From JAMQPK01 sp035937795 (lineage in GTDB: Bacteria > Acidobacteriota > Vicinamibacteria > Vicinamibacterales > JAMQPK01): a stretch of DNA of 64,000 nucleotides. Both the position numbers and the translations under genes were made by a program. Under the pieces are notes generated by a model. It was given only the letters and a program-made list of their open reading frames with translations. It was not told the origin of the DNA and did no database searches. The first letter of the stretch is position 1. Every line of letters starts with the position of its first letter. The stretch covers positions 1-64,000 of the forward strand of contig DASZHO010000051.1 in the NCBI GenBank assembly GCA_035937795.1. The letters are read 5' to 3'. Positions 33,737 through 42,411 of this stretch are shown piece by piece.

Positions 33737-34567
33737 TTATCGCTCAAACGTGACAACGTGGCTGACGTCGCACGTAGCCGGAAGGTGTGCATCCTGGGGC
33801 GGCACATCGCCGAGATAGCAGCCCGGAACCAGGTAGAGGGTCTTCGGCGTGACCGGAGCGGCCGGCGGCGGGGGCGGCGCGGCCGTGACGGGCTTCAACG
33901 CGCTCTGATATCTGACCGACTGATTCGGGACGATGTTGACCGCGACGGTCACGGTCTCGTAGCCCGGCGCAACGAGCTCGACTCTGTGCGTGCCCGGCTC
34001 GAGAGCAAGCTCACCTCGCCGGCCGTCGAAATCTGCGGTGCTGCCGAAGGAATACCCATCGACGGACACTTGCGCCGCGGCCGGCTGCACCTGCAGAACG
34101 AGGTTGCCGGTTGTGAGTTGGGTTTCAATCTCCTCGCGCGCGGCGGGCTCCGGATCAGGCGGCGCAATCGGAATCACGTACTGCGGAACGTAGAAAACCA
34201 TCGGCGCGCCTACGAAAGGCGCCCTGCCGACCGAGGCACCGACCCGCATTCCGTCGTTTCTGGCGCGTCCGAGCGTGGTCACCGGAAATGCGGTGTCATG
34301 GAACCAGTCGATGCGTCCGGCTCCGCCGCGGTCGTGGAACCAGTCGACGCGCTGGATTTCGTTCGAGAAGGGCGCCAGTCCCAATCTCGGAAGCGGCAAG
34401 CCGATCTGGGGAAGCGGGATACCGCCCTGCAGAAACGGCCCGCCCGTCTGCGCGGGAGGCGTGGCGGGAACCGAATGCGCGGGCGGCGGCCGGTGACCGC
34501 GCGTTTGGGCCATGGCCGCCGTTGGCAACACAAGGGTGGCGAGGAGAACGAGGTTCAACAGCCGCAT
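33737..34567 (-). CDS. Exported PEGA-domain protein
   Basis: 276 residues; GAAGGAA lies 4 nt before ATG 34567. Signal peptide MRLLNLVLLATLVLPTAAMA, a Pro/Gly-rich region (PPLPQ/PLPRLG repeats) and an internal duplication RVDWFHDRGGAGRIDWFHD at about 74-92. The C-terminal PEGA-like domain is at about 150-225: TTGNLVLQVQPAAAQVSVDG, YSFGSTADFDGRRGELALEP, GTHRVELVAPGYETVTVAVN. A Pro-rich linker and two late Cys residues (VPGCYLGD, ATCDVSH) follow. PEGA domains are surface or periplasmic adhesion and sensor modules; its partner is unknown. Confidence 0.8.
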   Translation of the reverse strand: MRLLNLVLLATLVLPTAAMAQTRGHRPPPAHSVPATPPAQTGGPFLQGGIPLPQIGLPLPRLGLAPFSNEIQRVDWFHDRGGAGRIDWFHDTAFPVTTLGRARNDGMRVGASVGRAPFVGAPMVFYVPQYVIPIAPPDPEPAAREEIETQLTTGNLVLQVQPAAAQVSVDGYSFGSTADFDGRRGELALEPGTHRVELVAPGYETVTVAVNIVPNQSVRYQSALKPVTAAPPPPPAAPVTPKTLYLVPGCYLGDVPPQDAHLPATCDVSHVVTFER

Positions 34568-34645
34568 CGGGTTCCTTCAATCAGCATACTCTCGTCGCCG
34601 GCCGGTGGCGAGTTGGTTATAGAATCTCCCCGAAAGGATTGTCAT

Positions 34646-35563
34646 ATGAAGGGCATCCCCACCCGTCTGTCGCACGCTCTGGCCATGTCGCTCGTCTTCA
34701 CGGCCGTCACGCTTCTCGCGCAGCAGGACCTCAGCAAGGTTGAAATCAAGACCACGAAGCTCAGCGGGAATGTCTACACGCTCGACGGATCGGGCGGCAC
34801 GATCGGCGTGCTCGCCGGGCCGGACGGCGTGCTGATGGTCGACAGCCAGTTCGCGCCGCTCACCGACAAGATCGTGGCAGCCGTCAAGCAAATCAATCCC
34901 GGGCCGATTCGTTTCCTGATCAACACGCACGTGCACGGCGACCACACCGGTGGCAACGAGAATCTCGGCAAGATGGGCGTGACCATCATTGCCCGCCCGC
35001 AACTGCGCGCGCGTCTGGAGAAGCCGGCACCCGGCGCCAACGGCGCGCCCGGCACACCGGCGCCGGCGGCAGCCCTGCCGCTCATCACCTTCGACTCCCC
35101 GATTACGTTCTACATGAACGGCGAGCAGGTGCAGTTGATTCCGATTCCCGCCGCGCACACCGACGGCGACACGCTGGTGAAGTTCGTCAACGCCGACGTC
35201 ATCATGAGCGGCGATTTCTACCGCTCGCTTGGCTATCCGAATATCGACCGCGCCAACGGCGGCTCATTGAACGGCATGCTGGCCGGCCTGGCCAAGATCG
35301 TCGATCTGTCTGGTCCCTCGACGAAGATCGTTCCCGGCCACGGCGTCGTCGTCGACAAGGCCGCGGTGGCGGCGCACCGCGACATGATCGTCGCCATCCG
35401 AGACAAGATCGCCCCGATGGTGAAGCAAGGGATGAGCGTCGAGCAGGTGACCGCCGCGAAACCGACCGCGGCCTACGACGCGAAGGTCCCCGGGGTCGGC
35501 ACCACCGGCGATCGGTTCGTCGGTCAGGTCTATGCGGAGCTGAAGACCCCACCCGCCCGGTAG
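34646..35563 (+). CDS. Exported MBL-fold metallo-hydrolase
   Basis: 305 residues from ATG 34646 with AAAGGA upstream and a signal peptide (MSLVFTAVTLLAQ). The metallo-beta-lactamase metal motif is clear: LINTHVHGDHTGGNENL (HxHxDH), a later His in IPIPAAHTDGDTLVKF, Asp in IMSGDFYRS and His in KIVPGHGVVV. These five sites fit a di-zinc hydrolase. The closest functional classes are B3-lactamase-like and quinoprotein-relay-associated MBL proteins; the substrate is not deducible. A linker of Ala/Pro/Gly (APGANGAPGTPAPAAALP) interrupts the fold at about 131-148. It is convergent with the DUF5916 gene. Confidence 0.9.
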   Translation: MKGIPTRLSHALAMSLVFTAVTLLAQQDLSKVEIKTTKLSGNVYTLDGSGGTIGVLAGPDGVLMVDSQFAPLTDKIVAAVKQINPGPIRFLINTHVHGDHTGGNENLGKMGVTIIARPQLRARLEKPAPGANGAPGTPAPAAALPLITFDSPITFYMNGEQVQLIPIPAAHTDGDTLVKFVNADVIMSGDFYRSLGYPNIDRANGGSLNGMLAGLAKIVDLSGPSTKIVPGHGVVVDKAAVAAHRDMIVAIRDKIAPMVKQGMSVEQVTAAKPTAAYDAKVPGVGTTGDRFVGQVYAELKTPPAR

Positions 35564-35593
35564 TCGGGGAGAGGATCGCGTCGTGGCCGTCGA

Positions 35594-37843
35594 TTAGCGT
35601 TGGAAGGCGTATGAGAGCTTGACGAAAAACTGGCGATCCAGCCGCGCCAGGCGCCGCTGGCCCAGCAGTTCCCGATCGTCGCCGTACCCGACGAACATCA
35701 CCGACTGCCAATTGATCTTGTACGCGACGAGAGCTGAGCCGCCGAATGTTCCCGACCGGGCGTCGACGCTCGACGTGTAAAGCGACGGATCGCGCGTCGT
35801 CCGGACGTACTGTCCGATGACGCGGACGAACAGCCGCGAGGTGAAGGCGTACGTGCCCTTCACCCGCGAGACGCGCTGGATGAAGAGTCGCGCACCGGCC
35901 GACTGCGATCCGTCGACATTCAGCCAGCGCGTGTTCTCGAGGAGATCGAGTGCGAGATGATCGGTCGCCTGCAGCGTCGCGCTGGCATTGATCGTCGACC
36001 CGTGGGCGGGACGCGCGTTCTCGAAGTCGATGTCCTGCCCGAGCGTGCCGTTGAGGGCGACCGAACTCAGGCGGCGCGACGGACTGAACTGCACGGAGTA
36101 GCCGAACTGTTTGCGGCGTATCAGCGTGTCGCCCGCGAGCGTTGGGTTGTCGATATAGCGGAACTGCATGAAGCCGCTCCACCAAGTGTTCAGTCCGATG
36201 CCCGGTTCAACGTCGCGCGTAATGACCGGCCCTGACGGCTCCGCTTGATAATCCAAGGTCACGAACGGCCGGGCGAGGGATACGAACCCGGTCGGATGCA
36301 CGGACCATCCGGCGTACCCGTAGGCTTCTCGATACCCTACTTGCGGCACGAAGCCGGTGTCGGCGCGGAACCCGCTGCCGACGTCGCTGTACTTCGCGTA
36401 CCAGTCGAGATGTCGCGTGTTGTGGCTCCAGTTGGTCTGGAACGCGCTGCCGTTGAGTCGTTGTCCGTTCCATTCGCCGGCGAGGTCGGGCCGATCCGGC
36501 GTTCGCGTCTCGCTGAACAGCCACTGGCCGGTGAGGACGTCGGCGCCCGACAGCCGCCATTGGAAGTCGGGACCGGCGACTCTGTTGTGTGCGCTGGCGT
36601 CGACGGCTTCCCGATCGGTCACGAGAGCGCCGACAAACGACAATCCGATGTCACGCTTCGCGCGGCCGACGAATACGCGCGACGCGAAGTCCTGCGACGC
36701 GGTGGACGAATCGTTTGGACCCGGGAGGATCGCGCTGCCGCCGCCGGAGTCTTCGGTCACGAGCGCCGTGTAGCGAATGCCCCCTGCGTTGCCGGTGACA
36801 CGTCCGCCCCACGCCGGTGCGGTAATCGTGCGCGTGTAGACCGCCTGAATCGCCGTCTGCAACAGATCGACGCCTTCGAGAAAGAACGGCCGCTTCTCCG
36901 GAAAGAGCAGCGCGAAGCGCTCGTTGGCGGAAATCTGCGCCGTGTCGGACTCCACTTGCGAGAAATCGGGCTTGACCGTCAAGTCGATCGCGTTGTTTGC
37001 GTCGGGCGTGAGCTTCACGTCGACACCGACGTGCGGCTTGATCGGCGCGGCGACCAGCGGCGATCCCAGCACGTCACCGGCCGGGTGCGCCGTGTCGCTC
37101 GCGCTCGCGTACGGCGCCGCGATCAAGTGTCCGCCCTTCGGCAGTCCTTCGAGCCCGGACAAGACGTTCTCGTGACAGATCAGACAGTTGTTGCCGCGCG
37201 GAATCCGAGCCGACATCAACTGATAGCGGTACTGCCTCGGGTAGTTGCGAAACAGAATGATGCCCCACGTCTGCGGGTCGACGTTCCTGTATCGCAGCGT
37301 GGAAAACGGAATCCGCATTTCGACGATCCAGCCGTGATCCGTGATGCGCGCGGCGGAATCCCAAAAGAAGTCTGGCGAGGCGTTCTCTCCGGACGAGTCG
37401 TCCGTGACGGCGTCGTACTGGACGTTGCGCGGATTGACGAAGAATTCAAACGCCGTGCGACCCGTGTTCAGCGGATCGATGAAGATCCCGCCGAAGTCCA
37501 TGCTGTTCCCGTTGATCGCGTCGTGGTCGCCAAGCGGCGCGCGGATTGTAGAAGGATTCGGATCATCGAACTCGAACGCCGCGTAGAAGAACCGGTCGTC
37601 ATAGGTCAGGTAGCCGATGCTCTTCACTGACGGCACCGCGTTGTCGCCGGGCTGGACCTCGTACCACGTCTCGATCCGGGTTGCCGTCCGCCACGCCTCG
37701 TCGGACAAATCGCCGTCGATTCGAATCGGACCTGTTGCCCGCGTGATGTGAAATGTCGTGCCGACCAGCGACGGCTGGCCGCCGGCCGTCGCGGCCCAAC
37801 CCACGAGGACCGCCATCAAGAGAGACACCCGAACCGAAGGCAC
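35594..37843 (-). CDS. CBM9-like/DUF5916 outer-membrane protein
   Basis: 749 residues from GTG 37843. Signal peptide SLLMAVLVGWAATAGG; a CBM9/DOMON-like sandwich at about 30-220 (PIRIDGDLSDEAWRTATRIE, FYAAFEFDDPNPSTIRAPLG, WIVEMRIPFSTLRY); then DUF5916, a predicted beta-barrel, from about 240 to the end (PHVGVDVKLTP, FALLFPEKRPFFLEGVDLLQ), finishing with FVKLSYAFQR. The segment NNCLICHENVLSGLEGLPKG carries a CxxCH, formally a heme c site but more likely a disulfide in this family. Role unknown, possibly glycan handling at the outer membrane. A TAAACT hexamer (complement of 37853-37858) ends 9 nt before the GTG. Confidence 0.86.
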   Translation of the reverse strand: MPSVRVSLLMAVLVGWAATAGGQPSLVGTTFHITRATGPIRIDGDLSDEAWRTATRIETWYEVQPGDNAVPSVKSIGYLTYDDRFFYAAFEFDDPNPSTIRAPLGDHDAINGNSMDFGGIFIDPLNTGRTAFEFFVNPRNVQYDAVTDDSSGENASPDFFWDSAARITDHGWIVEMRIPFSTLRYRNVDPQTWGIILFRNYPRQYRYQLMSARIPRGNNCLICHENVLSGLEGLPKGGHLIAAPYASASDTAHPAGDVLGSPLVAAPIKPHVGVDVKLTPDANNAIDLTVKPDFSQVESDTAQISANERFALLFPEKRPFFLEGVDLLQTAIQAVYTRTITAPAWGGRVTGNAGGIRYTALVTEDSGGGSAILPGPNDSSTASQDFASRVFVGRAKRDIGLSFVGALVTDREAVDASAHNRVAGPDFQWRLSGADVLTGQWLFSETRTPDRPDLAGEWNGQRLNGSAFQTNWSHNTRHLDWYAKYSDVGSGFRADTGFVPQVGYREAYGYAGWSVHPTGFVSLARPFVTLDYQAEPSGPVITRDVEPGIGLNTWWSGFMQFRYIDNPTLAGDTLIRRKQFGYSVQFSPSRRLSSVALNGTLGQDIDFENARPAHGSTINASATLQATDHLALDLLENTRWLNVDGSQSAGARLFIQRVSRVKGTYAFTSRLFVRVIGQYVRTTRDPSLYTSSVDARSGTFGGSALVAYKINWQSVMFVGYGDDRELLGQRRLARLDRQFFVKLSYAFQR

Positions 37844-37943
37844 GCGAACCTAAGTTTAACCGTCGCCGCACTGCCGCGTACCGCGTATCGCCACAACAGC
37901 GGGCCGGCATGACGTGAACATCGGTTTCGGGCAGGTCGCGCCC

Positions 37944-38852
37944 CTATTGACCGCGTGGTGGTTCGAGATCGCCCGCGCCTTCCTCGTCCTCCCACTTCCT
38001 GCGCAGCGCCGCGCGCTGCTGCCGGCGCCTGAAGATGGCATAGAGCGCCAGCAGCGTCACGATCATCCAGAGCGCGTCGGCGGTCGTGAAAAACGGGCCC
38101 CATCTCGTCCAGAACCGGTGCCGATTCCAGAATGCAGCTTCCTCGTCCGGGACACTGCGGCCCATTACCCGCTCAAACGCGTCGTCGAACGAGGCGCCGG
38201 CCACCATTCGCGCGAGCAGTTGGGCGGGTGCCGACGATCCGTGCTGCCGGACAAGGTCGCGAACGAACGCACCGGCCAGCGTGTAGGCGCGGATACGGGC
38301 GCCCTCGTCCTGCATGAAGAGCGCGTCGACCTGGTCCAGCGGCGTGGGCTCCACGAACGTGAGCTCCTGAAACAGCCGCGCCTGGTCCTCGAGTCCCCAC
38401 GAGCGCTCGGCCGCCATCGCGAGACCCTCCTGGAACCAGCGCGGCAGCGGCTTGCCGCCGGCCGCGCGCGTGATGAGCACGTGCGCCACTTCGTGGTGCA
38501 GCACGTCTTCGAGCGAATCGTATGGGTAGGTCAGCGACCGGGATGGAAAAAGGACAACCAGACTCTCTTCACCGATCGCGAAGCCGGCTGTCGATGGCGG
38601 AACTTGACGTGCCCACTCGGAGCTCTCCGACGCCAGCACCACGTGGATCGCAGGTCCCGGATCGGACAGCCCGACAAGCCGCATCACGCCGCGCAGGCGG
38701 GTCGGGTCGAACGACTCGAGGCGCGCGCGGGCAGCCGCCAGCTCATCGTTCGGCGCCGGCGCTTCGATGTTGAGTTGCGGGACGGACGGCGGGTCGGACG
38801 ATTGCCGGCCTACCGCTACGAGCAGCGAAAGCAACAGGACGATCGGCGGCAC
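37944..38852 (-). CDS. Membrane-anchored peptidase MA-like metallopeptidase
   Basis: 302 residues from GTG 38852 with an AGAGGG site. Signal peptide MPPIVLLLSLLVAVG, a zincin motif DVLHHEVAHVLITRAAG (HExxH) and the downstream RWFQEGLAMAAER, where the Glu of WFxEGLA is the usual third ligand of peptidase MA/DUF1570 enzymes. A C-terminal TM helix (ADALWMIVTLLALYAIF, about 260-278) is followed by a basic cytosolic tail (RRRQQRAALRRKWEDEE). The catalytic domain therefore faces the periplasm. It ends 100 bp before the DUF5916 gene start and lies 16 bp downstream of the helicase-nuclease operon. Confidence 0.84.
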   Translation of the reverse strand: MPPIVLLLSLLVAVGRQSSDPPSVPQLNIEAPAPNDELAAARARLESFDPTRLRGVMRLVGLSDPGPAIHVVLASESSEWARQVPPSTAGFAIGEESLVVLFPSRSLTYPYDSLEDVLHHEVAHVLITRAAGGKPLPRWFQEGLAMAAERSWGLEDQARLFQELTFVEPTPLDQVDALFMQDEGARIRAYTLAGAFVRDLVRQHGSSAPAQLLARMVAGASFDDAFERVMGRSVPDEEAAFWNRHRFWTRWGPFFTTADALWMIVTLLALYAIFRRRQQRAALRRKWEDEEGAGDLEPPRGQ

Positions 38853-38868
38853 GGAAACCCTCTGGTCT

Positions 38869-41800
38869 CTAGATCCTCAACAAGAACGCCGACACCGGCT
38901 TTGCACAGGCTGCAGCGACCGCCGACGCGTATAGCCTCACCTGGCGCTGGTAGGAGGTGTCTGGTCCAATCTCTTCGTCCGTCTTGAAGTCAACAAGCGT
39001 CCATCGATCGTCTTCCTCAAAGGCCAGGTCGACGACTCCCTCGATAAGCCTATCGCCATCACGCCAGGCAACCGGCGCTTCGCGCCGGCAGCGATTTGTC
39101 TTCATGGCTTCGCGGGCGCGCCTGAGAATCGGATGCGCCAGCACAGCCTGCACGACGTTTGCGGCGGATTCTGCTTCCTGCCGGGTGGCTCCAAGAGTCC
39201 GGGCCTGAAGGGCCGTGAGACGTTCGATGACATCGGGTTCTCCGTCAAAAGGGACGATTCCAAGAACGGCATGAACGAGCGCCCCGAAACGGGCGCCGGA
39301 TGGGCGGTCGCGCTCCCTCGGAACCTGAATGATGTCGACGGCCGGCAGCGCGAGGTCCTCCGGGAACTCCCCGGTTTTTGCCCACTGCGTTACAGTTTGC
39401 GCGGTAACGGACGGACGGGATCCGCCGGCAAGCGCGGCATCGCTGCCCCCACGCCAGGCCCGGTAGTCGGCCAGGCCGGCCTCGACAATCCGGGGCGCGA
39501 CATCCTTGACGATCAGTTCGGAACGACGAATACCGAGGGGCGGCTCAGCGTCGAGCTTCAAGTCGCGGGGATCCCACCAGACGACGGAGTGACCGGCGCC
39601 AAAGGCGTGCAAGCCCGGCGAGACTGTGCTCGGCGATGCGGGATCTCCGTTTGGCCGGATCAGAACCGAATCCTTCGAGCGGAACTCCGGACAGCCTGGA
39701 GCGCGCGTTTGCTGCCGGCGCGCTTCCACCGCGGGATAGATCGCGCAGTTCACCGGCTCGATCCAGCCCTCCCGCTCCTCGTCTCCGACTGCGGGCACAA
39801 CCAGCAGGTCTCGCGCACGAGTGGCGGCCACGTACGCAAGCCGCACTCCTTCGGCCTCGTCGCGCTCCAGCTCTTCAGCCTCGTGTTCAATCAGATCGAA
39901 CGGCGAACAGCCGGCAAGTCGAACGGCGCACGTCCCACGATCCGAATCGATATACCGGCTGGCAGCGGTCGATCGCAGTCTGGCGGTCATGTCCGCGAGG
40001 ATCACGACGGGGAATTCCAGGCCTTTGGCTTTGTGCACCGTCATGAGGCGGACGCCGTCGCTGCCTTCTTCGAGGATCGGCGCCTCTCCGGCCTGGCCGC
40101 TCTGGGCCTGTTCGCGCAGCTCCTCGATAAACCCACGAAATGAGATCCCACCCTCGGCCTCGTACCGGCGCGCGAGCTCGGCAACGTAGAGCACGTTCGC
40201 CAGCACCTGCTCGCCGCCGTGCTCGAGCGCAAACCGCACGTGCGCACGGGTCGTCCCGAGCAGCGTCGAAATGGTCGTTGCCACCGGGACGTAGTTTCGA
40301 GAACGATGCAACGCCTGCAAGAGCTCGAGCGCCCGGACGATGGGAACGCAACCGGGCGAGACGTCCTTCGGAATCCTGAACGGATGGAAATGGCCGAACT
40401 GATGGCGATATTCCAGCAATTCCTCGTCGCCGATCGCAAACAGGGCTCCTCTCAACGTTGCAAAGACCGACAGCTCGTCGTCCGGCCATTCGATAGCGGC
40501 CAAGGCCGCGCGCAACGTCTCGATCTCGGCACGATTGTGAAACGACCGACCGCCCACGAGCAGATGCGGGATGCCGCGCGCCTCGAGCGCCCGGACGTAC
40601 AGCCGCGTCATATCCTGCTCATAACTGACGAACCGGCGGAACAGCAGGCAGATGTGCCGCGCCTGGACTGGAACGAGCCGCTCCTTTTCGCCCGGCTTGA
40701 AGCCAAGGGCAACGGCCGGGACGAGCTCGTTCGCAGCGGAATCAGCGGACGATGGACGCTCGGCCACCGTCCAGTTGCTTTCGTGAACGAGCCAATCGAC
40801 AAACGCGCCCACGGCAGCAGGAAGGGATTCCTCGATTGATGTGTTGGCGATGCGCTGTATCCCGTAGGGCTCCGGGACAGGAAGCACGACCACCGACGGC
40901 TGTTCAGATGCGTCGGCGCGGAACGGCTCGAGCGGAACATAGCCGGCTTGCAGCGCGGCACGATCGCCGGTCATCGCAGGTTCAAATGACGCGTTGATGG
41001 CGCGCTGGATGTTCGGCCGGGCACGGAAGCTGGTGCGCAGCGTCACACGCTTCGCTCCAGCTGCCTCCAACATCTCGTAGACACGGCGGTAGACTCCAAC
41101 GTCGGCGCGCCGAAACCGATAGATCGACTGCTTCGGGTCGCCGACCATGAAAAGCTTGCCGGGGACGGACCGAACTTTGCGCCAATCTGCGACAGCGGGG
41201 TCGTCGGCGGCCAACAGCATCAGGATTTCAGCCTGCAGCGGATCGGTATCCTGAAACTCATCGACAAACAGACGTTTGAACCGCTGCTGAAAGCTCCGTC
41301 GCACATCGCCGTCGTTTCTCACCAGATCGCGAGCCTTGAGAAGCAAATCGAGAAAATCGAGCGCGCCGGCCCTGGCCTTCGCGTCCTCGTATGTCTGCGC
41401 ACACGCGCGGAGTTCCAGGCGCAGGAGCGCCGCGAGGTCGGCGTTCGCATCCGCCTCAAAGCGATTCAGCTCGGCTTGCAGCTCTTCGCGTGCACGGCAG
41501 ACGTCCTCGCGGAGGACGCCGGGCCGATAGGTCTTGCCGCTGCCTTTGCGCGCGCGCTGAAACTGACGATTCCTGCCCAGCTCGATGAGCGTGCCCTCCA
41601 GCCGGCCGTAATCCCGCGGCATGACTTTTTCGGTGCGGGCGATTTCTTCGGTGAGCTGTCTGGCAGGTCGAGCGTCCAGGTAGAAGTTGTCGTACTGGTA
41701 GGCAGGGTCAGCGGACAAGCGCGCAAACTCTTCCAACCGCGTCACGAGGGCGTCGATACGGCCTGGACGATCGAACGGTGGCCGCTGCCAATCACAGTCG

Positions 41801-42411
41801 AAATCGCGCCATTGAATCAGATCCCAACCGGCGTTGCGAAGCCGTTCGACCGGGCCATCGTCGTTGTCCGCGCCTGGCCCGAGTCCGGCGAAACCAGGAC
41901 GCCGCAAGGAGCGCTGGATGCCTTCAGGGGGATTGCCGAGCTGCTCCTGGAACCATGTCTGAAACGCGGCGTCGTACAAGCGGCGAGCCTGCTCCTCGGT
42001 GAGAACCGCGAACAGCGGATCGACGCGCGCCTCCACCGGACGCTCCCGCAACAGATCCGCGCAGAACCCGTGAATCGTGCTGACCTGCGCTTCCTCGAGG
42101 CGGCGAAGCGCGTGATCGAGACGCGCGCGTTCCTTCGACCCGGCGGCTGCCGCTCCGCGCGATTCTTCGAGCGTCTCCCTGAGTCTCAGCTTGAGCTCGC
42201 CGGCGGCCTTCTCGGTGAAGGTGACCGAGACGATCCCGGTGACCTCGGCCTCTCCGGTCTCGATGACACGGACGATGCGGCGGACGAGCTCGGTGGTTTT
42301 GCCCGTCCCCGCGGCCGCTTCGACGATGAGAGTGGCGTCGAGGGCTTTCGAGATCAGGTCGCGGTCGCGCTGATCGGCAAGCGGCGGCTGCTCTGCACGC
42401 GGCGGCATCAT
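38869..42411 (-). CDS. UvrD-type helicase/nuclease, AddA-like
   Basis: 1180 residues. SF1A helicase motifs: I (Walker A) VEAAAGTGKTTELVRRI at about 30-46, Ia VSVTFTEKAAGELK, II FVDEFQDTDPLQAE, III LFMVGDPKQSIYRFRRADVG, V/VI LMTVHKAKGLEFPVVILADM and RLAYVAATRARDLLV. The C-terminal RecB-type PD-(D/E)XK nuclease reads EGVVDLAFEEDD, WTLVDFKTDEEI and YQRQVRLYASAV. This is the AddA-type subunit of an end-resection complex for double-strand-break repair, acting at DNA ends. It overlaps the partner gene by 4 bp (42408-42411), so the two are translationally coupled. No symbol is given because AdnAB-like naming is possible. Confidence 0.92.
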   Translation of the reverse strand: MMPPRAEQPPLADQRDRDLISKALDATLIVEAAAGTGKTTELVRRIVRVIETGEAEVTGIVSVTFTEKAAGELKLRLRETLEESRGAAAAGSKERARLDHALRRLEEAQVSTIHGFCADLLRERPVEARVDPLFAVLTEEQARRLYDAAFQTWFQEQLGNPPEGIQRSLRRPGFAGLGPGADNDDGPVERLRNAGWDLIQWRDFDCDWQRPPFDRPGRIDALVTRLEEFARLSADPAYQYDNFYLDARPARQLTEEIARTEKVMPRDYGRLEGTLIELGRNRQFQRARKGSGKTYRPGVLREDVCRAREELQAELNRFEADANADLAALLRLELRACAQTYEDAKARAGALDFLDLLLKARDLVRNDGDVRRSFQQRFKRLFVDEFQDTDPLQAEILMLLAADDPAVADWRKVRSVPGKLFMVGDPKQSIYRFRRADVGVYRRVYEMLEAAGAKRVTLRTSFRARPNIQRAINASFEPAMTGDRAALQAGYVPLEPFRADASEQPSVVVLPVPEPYGIQRIANTSIEESLPAAVGAFVDWLVHESNWTVAERPSSADSAANELVPAVALGFKPGEKERLVPVQARHICLLFRRFVSYEQDMTRLYVRALEARGIPHLLVGGRSFHNRAEIETLRAALAAIEWPDDELSVFATLRGALFAIGDEELLEYRHQFGHFHPFRIPKDVSPGCVPIVRALELLQALHRSRNYVPVATTISTLLGTTRAHVRFALEHGGEQVLANVLYVAELARRYEAEGGISFRGFIEELREQAQSGQAGEAPILEEGSDGVRLMTVHKAKGLEFPVVILADMTARLRSTAASRYIDSDRGTCAVRLAGCSPFDLIEHEAEELERDEAEGVRLAYVAATRARDLLVVPAVGDEEREGWIEPVNCAIYPAVEARRQQTRAPGCPEFRSKDSVLIRPNGDPASPSTVSPGLHAFGAGHSVVWWDPRDLKLDAEPPLGIRRSELIVKDVAPRIVEAGLADYRAWRGGSDAALAGGSRPSVTAQTVTQWAKTGEFPEDLALPAVDIIQVPRERDRPSGARFGALVHAVLGIVPFDGEPDVIERLTALQARTLGATRQEAESAANVVQAVLAHPILRRAREAMKTNRCRREAPVAWRDGDRLIEGVVDLAFEEDDRWTLVDFKTDEEIGPDTSYQRQVRLYASAVAAACAKPVSAFLLRI

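Noticed and set aside
37100..37250. CxxCH in the DUF5916 protein as a heme c site
   Set aside because: From memory, cysteines recur at this position in the family without other cytochrome features; a disulfide is more likely.
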